From the NCBI RefSeq assembly GCF_945859685.1, contig NC_079147.1, positions 302,806,485-302,870,484 on the forward strand: a stretch of 64,000 bases of DNA. Reading direction: 5' to 3'. The notes beneath the pieces were generated by a model. The model was not told the origin of the DNA. It did no database searches and saw only the letters and a program-made list of their open reading frames with translations. The translations under genes and the position numbers were made by a program. Position 1 is the first letter of the stretch, and every line of letters begins with the position of its first letter. This document shows, one piece after another, positions 58,560 through 64,000 of the stretch. Source of the DNA: Eupeodes corollae (Eukaryota; Arthropoda; Insecta; Diptera; Syrphidae).

Positions 58560-60295
58560 CTTTAATATATGTTAAACACAATCGAGCTCACAATAATATT
58601 AGCTTTAAAAGATGGTACGTTGAAGCAAATAAAAAATATAAAGCATTGTGCTCGAGAAAAAAGGAAGATTATGGTAAAAGTCTGATACATTTATTATCAG
58701 AAGCTAGATCTGCTACAGAGTTTTGGAAGGCAATGAAGTTCATAAATAAAGCTAAGTCTTCAATTTGAAACAATCTTAATGCTGCGGATTTAAAAAACTA
58801 CTTTGAATCCTTGCTAAATACTAAATTTATTTCATGCAAGTTTGATTACACGATGCCAAATGTTGAAGACGACGTTCTAGATTCTGCTTTTTCAGAAGAG
58901 GAGCTTCTGTCAGCATTGGATAGTGCAAAAGAAAACAAGGCAATGGAATTTTTAGGACTTGTTCTATTCCTGCGAATTTCCCTGTCCTCAATCATTTTTC
59001 CGCTTTTTAAAAAAGGAGACCCATCCATTGCAGAAAACTACCGTGGAATATCGTTTTTTTATTTTGAAGGCGTTGTATGAAAAAGATGCTATTTCTGTGT
59101 GGGACGGTGAAACCCCGTCTTCAATGTCTTTTTAAAGATGATATTGTCGAGTCCCTCAGAACAGGCGTGAAATTTGCTGAGGAGGGCATTCCAGTTTTAC
59201 TGTATGCGGATGACATCGTCATATTATCCAAGTCTCCTGATCAACTCCACGAAATGATCTCTAGATTGGAAGAATACTGTAATACTTGGAACCTAGCAGA
59301 CAATCTCAGCAAATCAAAAATTATGAGTTTTAGAAAACGTAGGGGGAGATATGCTAGTAACAAGGAGTGGAAATACAAAAGAGAAGAAGTCGGTGTGGTG
59401 AAAGAAATCAAGTATTTGGGGATGATAATATCGAGTAACCTGTGTATAAAATAACAAGTGAAATCAAAACTCCAGGAGGCAAAGGCAGCCATTGTATATC
59501 GTGGAAAAAATATAAATTATTTCAACCTGTATCAAAGTCTATTATGATGTACTGCGCACAAGTGTGGAGCCTTAAAGAGTATGAGGATTGAGGATGTCGA
59601 AAAACTACTCCGGTTCTTTTTAAAACGAATTTTTGCTCTTCCTTCAACTACGCCGAACTACATGCTACATATTGAAACTGGAATTCCACCGATGTTGATC
59701 GACACACTTAGGACCCATTTTGATTATGTTGTAAAAATACTTCAAATGGATGCGTCAAGTTTTGAGTCATTTAGTTTCAAATAAGCTGAATTTCGTACAA
59801 TCGTGGATAAACTTGTCGGATTCTGTGGGTGAAGCGTTTGAATTTGATTTGCAAGATATAACACGTTTAAAACGACAGTTTTACGGTCTTTTATCGAAAC
59901 TCGACACAACATATTGGGAGAAATTCACTAACCAGGCCAAGGATTCACATTATAGAGAATACTACAGCGGACTCAACTTCGTCCTAGGTGAATCAAATTA
60001 TTTTCTCTAGACGCACTCCACGGATATGATATCTGCGATTTTACGAGCTAGCTCATAGGTCAGACTTACCTCTTAAATGTGATCTTTGCAACACCCACAA
60101 AAGAGAAAATATTGCTCATTTTCTAGGATCATGTCCAATGTTACAAGAAATTCGACGCGACGTTTTTGGCAGAAATCGATTGGATGTTGAAGAAGTAATA
60201 GAGATTTTAAATGGCATGTTGGGCTGGAACAAGCCTTATAAATTTATTGGAACTGCAATGACTTATAGAAATAGAATCAGAACGGAATTCTTTTG
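58560..60295 (+). pseudogene. CCHC-type LINE, linker to C-terminus
   Basis: Blocks: linker YKALCSRKKEDYGKS, TEFWKAMKFINKAKSS, EEELLSALDSAKENKA, FKKGDPSIAENYRGIS, then a deletion of the palm start, LLYADDIVILSKSPDQLHEM, SKSKIMSFRKRRGRY, VKEIKYLGMIISSN, MYCAQVWSLKE, EDVEKLLRFFLKRIFALP, and the terminal CDLCNTHKRENIAHFLGSCP with LNGMLGW. The terminal Cys/His set is a putative nucleic-acid-binding knuckle found in this family. YADD is intact, but motif A is deleted. This copy supplies the reference order for the pieces at 8.2 and 39 kb. Confidence 0.85.
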
Positions 60296-61242
60296 ATTGT
60301 CGTAAATTCATTATTTACTTGTAATGTTTTAAATGCACTTTTTATTACTATGCGAGCTATGAAAAAAATTTATAAATTAAATTAAATATAATTTTTATTC
60401 GATTATCTGCCAATCTAACTCACGGTTGCAAAACCAGGTCTGAAAAGACTTGTAAATATTAAAATTGTAAACCTGAATTATTAAATTAATAAAGTCTATT
60501 CCAAACTCAACTTTAATTCATGAACTATCACAGTAGTTAAAACGTTAAAAACAAAACTTTACTCCAAAAACATTTATTGGAGTTTGATTATTTTTCTTTT
60601 GAATGTCATTAAATTCTTAACTAGCTGATGGTGATAATTATTATCAAGAATGTTGGTCGTTGTTTTGGTGGTGATTGAAGATCCTTTTTTTAATTACGCA
60701 TTTAAAGGTCTCTTTAAATTTTTTTTCGAACTTAACTTCATCTTCATCGGCGATGATGATGATGGATATGAGACTTTGTTTTTAATGAGAATTCACACGC
60801 GATTTTAGAAAACCTTATAGCTCGAAGGGAATACCTATTCACTTCTTCCATTTTTGTTAAGAAGTTGAATTTCAGCGATGGTATTTCCAGAAGTGTTATC
60901 TATCGATGAACGACTATGAACAGACGACGATTTGATAATTTATAGACTTTTTAAGAGTTTATAGAACACGCGTTGTCCTCATCTTATTCTAGGTAACTTA
61001 TAATTCTAGAAGAGTAAAAGTCACGCGACTTTGGGTAATTAAGTGGTGAGAAGCATGCGCGTTGCGTTTTTATAGATAAAAGATCAATCAGATAAAGGTT
61101 GTTTTAAACATTTTAAAGAAAATATTTGAAAGTTGAAATTAAGGCACATAATTATTTGTAGATCAGTGAATTCCATCAGTTGAGAAATAATATGAAGTGG
61201 AATGTGATACATGTGCGTTTTTAGAAAGTCAATTTTTAATAT
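60296..61242. other. Gene-free stretch
   Basis: LINE 3' untranslated sequence may extend to about 60.4 kb. Beyond it is AT-rich DNA with GATGATGATGATGG near 60753. Confidence 0.5.
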
Positions 61243-61421
61243 TTACTGCCTCTTGCGAGGAATTGACAAACACTCTAAGGGTAATTCTTGTCACGGAAAG
61301 TGCTTTTTCAAATAAGCCGTTCGAATTCGGCTTAAAAATGTAGGTCCCTGACAACATAACTCGCACACGGGAATAGTTGAGAATTGTCAGTCACGGACTT
61401 TTGCACCACTTAATTTTTTAG
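61243..61421 (+). repeat. tRNA-derived SINE, copy E (5' truncated)
   Basis: It starts inside the body at TTACTGCCTCTTGCGAGG and continues through GGGTAATTCTTGTCACGG, GGCTTAAAAATGTAGGTCCC, CTCGCACACGGGAATAG and TTTTGCACCACTTAATTTTTT. The tRNA-like head is missing. Confidence 0.8.
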
Positions 61422-61769
61422 TCGTACTCTAGTTGATACAGAGTCGCCATAAAATTTAGTTGTACTAACCAAAATTTTAAGACATGCATTTTTATCGCTT
61501 TGATTTGGGAACGCTCGTGAAACGATAGGTTTTCCCAAAAAAAAAAACGCACCCATTGATGACAGAATTTTCTTAGCTTGACGTAGTAATACGAAAGTTC
61601 GATGGTTGTTAACTTATGAAGGCTATTTTGTCGAAAGAATTGAATTTTTCACTGACTAAAAATTAATTACAATTTAATTGAATTTAATTTTAGTTATAAC
61701 AGGTTATCCATTTATAGGTATAGGGCTACAATTCGACATCTGTCAAACTAAGTTCTTAATTTTTTTTTC

Positions 61770-62395
61770 AGTTGAAAGTCTGATATTAACGAAAATAGGT
61801 CGCTTAACTATCGCAGAACGCATACAAATAGTTAAAATCTTCTACAACAATGGTTATAGTGCCCCAGTCACGTATCGGGCTTTAAGAGAAGATATGATAT
61901 GATATCCTTTCGCTCGGACCAGTAAAAATACCGCTGCTGAAAGTGAAAGTGTTGCCCTCGTCATTCTCAGGAAATAGGACTGTCTTACTGCACACTATGT
62001 CGTATTTTGCATTTGGATTTACACCTTCTTTGAAATAAAGCCCATCTCACACAGCAAGTGAATCCAGCTGACCATAACACACAATGCCATAGATACGTGG
62101 AATGGGTGCTTGACAACAGAAAGTGAGGGACGTTGATTTTTCGAGAAAAAAAATAATGTCTTCAGCGACGAAGCACATTTCTCATTCGGTAGGTAGGTTA
62201 ATAAAGTTGTCGTATTTAGGATTCGGAGAATCCTCAAGTAATTGAAGAAAGGCCGTTACATCCACTTGAAGTCACTGTTTGGTGCTTTTTTTGGTCCGGA
62301 GGTGTGATTGCTGGACTCTTTCATGAAGGGCTACGTGAAAGACCATGGTTATGACAAACAAAACTATAACACTTGAGCTGAGAATTTGTTTATTT
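61770..62395 (+). pseudogene. Mariner-type transposase relic, N-terminal and central parts
   Basis: It begins with the helix-turn-helix start GRLTIAERIQIVKIFYNNGY and VTYRALRED, then a deleted stretch, AFGFTPS, VFSDEAHFSFGR (first Asp block), VIEERPLHPLEVTVWCFF and GGVIAGLF. It is cut at about 62395 by the LINE that follows. It is the same family as the relic at 54.7 kb. Confidence 0.75.
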
Positions 62396-64000
62396 TCAGT
62401 GATTTTAAAAATATCAATCTAGAACATTTACGAAACGATCTCCTTGCAGTAGACTGGTTCAGGATTTATTTTATGCACCACGTTGATGAAGTCGGTTTAC
62501 TCATGTCCATGGTTTACTAATGAAATTAAAAATTTATTGCACCAACGAGATCAATCCTATAAGCGATGGAAAAGATTTAGGTTAGATGTACTTTACAACA
62601 ATTACCGTGTACTGAGAAATAGAGTAACCTGCAAAACAAACGAGGCAAAAAGACGTTATTATGCCCCAAGACTGGATCCTTCGCAGGCTAAACATAAATT
62701 ATGGAAAAATCTAAAAGATATTGGAGTGGGCAAACAAGTAAACCGACAAAGCATCAATGTTGATTGTAATGAGTTAAATAAAATGTTTGTTTCTGCTTCT
62801 TCCTCAAGCGCTGGTGAAGCACCATACAACTGTGACCACTCTAACAGTGGTAATTCTTCCACCATTTTTCGAGATCAATTAGCCGAGTATCTTTCTGGTA
62901 ACTCTTTCTCCATGCCCTACTTTAGCTTCACAGCTGTTGATGATACAGATGTTTTAGAAAGTGTTTTGTCAATCAAATCTAACTCCACTAGTTTTGATGA
63001 GATAAGCCCAATTTTTGTTAAAATAATTTTACCTCATATCTTAAAGTACATAACACACTTATTTAATACAATTTTTATGACAGGTGTTTTTCCTTCTGCT
63101 TGGAAGCGGGCAAAAATAATACCAGTTCCCAAAAATCAAACCGATTTCAGACCCATTGCCATCTTATCGTTTCTCTCCAAAGTTCTTGAAAAAGTGATGA
63201 GTTTCCAAATACGTAGATTTCTTCAAGATAATAAATTACTCTGTGATAATCAGTCAGGTTTTCGTCCGAAACATAGTTGTACCACAGCTTTAATAAATGT
63301 AACAGAAGACATTAGGCAAGCGGTAGACAATGACAAAATAGCTTTCCTTATCTTGCTTGATTTCTCTAAAGCGTTTGATAAGGTAAACCACAATGTTCTG
63401 TGTAGTAAGCTTCGAAATCAATTTAACTTTTCCTTGTCATCTACAAAGCTTGTAGCCTCGTATTTAGAGGGAAGATGTCAGGCAGTTGCTATTGATAACT
63501 CCGTATCAGACTTCCTTCCACTGAGTTTAGGTGTTCCACAGGGCTCAATACTTGGTCCGCTATTCTTCTCGATGTACATAAATGACCTACCCAAATCTTT
63601 ATTAAATTCCTCAGTTGATATGTACGCCGACGACGTTCAGCTTCGGAAGAGCTTTCCTTTGGGCCTTGTGGAAAATGCGGCACACGAAGTCAATGAAGAT
63701 CTGTTCAGGATTTCATGCTGGTCCCAAGCGAATGGTCTCAGCTTAAATCCCTCCAAGTCAAAATGTTTGGTTATTTCCAGAAAAGCGGTTGACACTTCAT
63801 GTTTTCCAAAAGTATATCTTAATAATAGTAGTATCGAATTCGTTGACTCCGCAAAAAATCTTGGTATAACATTTAACAAAACCCTTAACTGGAATAACCA
63901 TATCAGATTGACACTGGGTAGGGTATATGGAGGCCTTCGCATGCTTTAGACAACACAAAAAATCACTCCGTTAAAAACCAGAATAATCCTAGCAGAAACG
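62396..64000 (+). pseudogene. Young CR1/jockey-like LINE, RT nearly intact, runs off the window
   Basis: A frame from about 62400 (FKNINLEHLRNDLLAVDWF) shifts into a 488-codon frame at 62483-63949. It contains CPWFTNEIKNLLHQRDQSYK (end of linker), DFRPIAILSFLSKVLEKVM, NQSGFRPKHSCTTALINVTE, FLILLDFSKAFDKVNHNVL with catalytic Asp293, GVPQGSILGPLFFSMYINDL, YADD at residues 381-384, NPSKSKCLVISRKA and AKNLGITFNKTLNWNNHIR. A TAG at 63947-63949 interrupts the tail block, and the frame then reads on to the window end (TTQKITPLKTR). The endonuclease is missing, so the copy is 5' truncated. It cuts the mariner relic upstream. Confidence 0.85.

Overview
This window looks like repeat-rich, AT-rich insect DNA, most likely from a fly (Diptera). 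The evidence is the mix of mobile elements: RTE, jockey/CR1 and L2-like LINEs, mariner, BEL/Pao and tRNA-derived SINEs. A 68-bp intron and many GAY/CAR trinucleotide runs fit as well. I found no intact host gene. Almost every stretch that reads as protein is a piece of a transposable element, so the window is probably an intergenic or heterochromatic island or a very large intron. The assignment to flies is inference; no rRNA, tRNA gene or conserved single-copy gene is present to confirm it.

Layout. 1-5.9 kb: a LINE scrap, then gene-free sequence with four copies of a motif matching a tRNA-Lys primer-binding site and a loose CATAGAA repeat. 5.9-11.1 kb: a nested stack in which a LINE with a C-terminal CCHC-like motif is interrupted by a BEL/Pao gag relic, a mariner with terminal repeats, and a 1.3-kb TIR-bounded insert. 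That insert carries a copy of the host DNA-damage gene HPF1 with one stop codon. 11.4-13.6 kb: a decayed jockey-like LINE. 16.2-19.7 kb: a full-length 3.5-kb RTE element on the minus strand, with 11-bp target-site duplications and an uninterrupted 1013-codon ORF, but with the first catalytic Asp of the reverse transcriptase changed to Tyr. 20-24.5 kb: a SINE, an L2-like LINE, a DUF4780-like ORF1 and an RTE scrap. 24.5-28 kb: nothing recognised.

28-32.3 kb: a LINE, a deleted RTE, a SINE, and a LINE split by mariner. 32.3-36.8 kb: nothing recognised. 36.8-40.1 kb: an RTE copy whose 5' part is inverted (twin-priming geometry), then another CCHC LINE ending beside a fifth tRNA-Lys-type primer site. 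44.06-44.78 kb: a short RTE-like insert with perfect 13-bp target duplications. 46-46.75 kb: about 126 copies of a TTAGTC hexamer. 47-55.8 kb: LINE, mariner, SINE and RTE relics, several nested. 57.9-64 kb: mariner, CCHC LINE, SINE and mariner again, then a young CR1/jockey-like LINE running to the window edge.

There is no pathway here; the biology is successive mobile-element invasion. RTE copies share a (TAAG)n 3' tail. One tRNA-derived SINE family is present in five copies. At least six mariner relics are visible. The most unusual item is the HPF1-carrying TIR insert.
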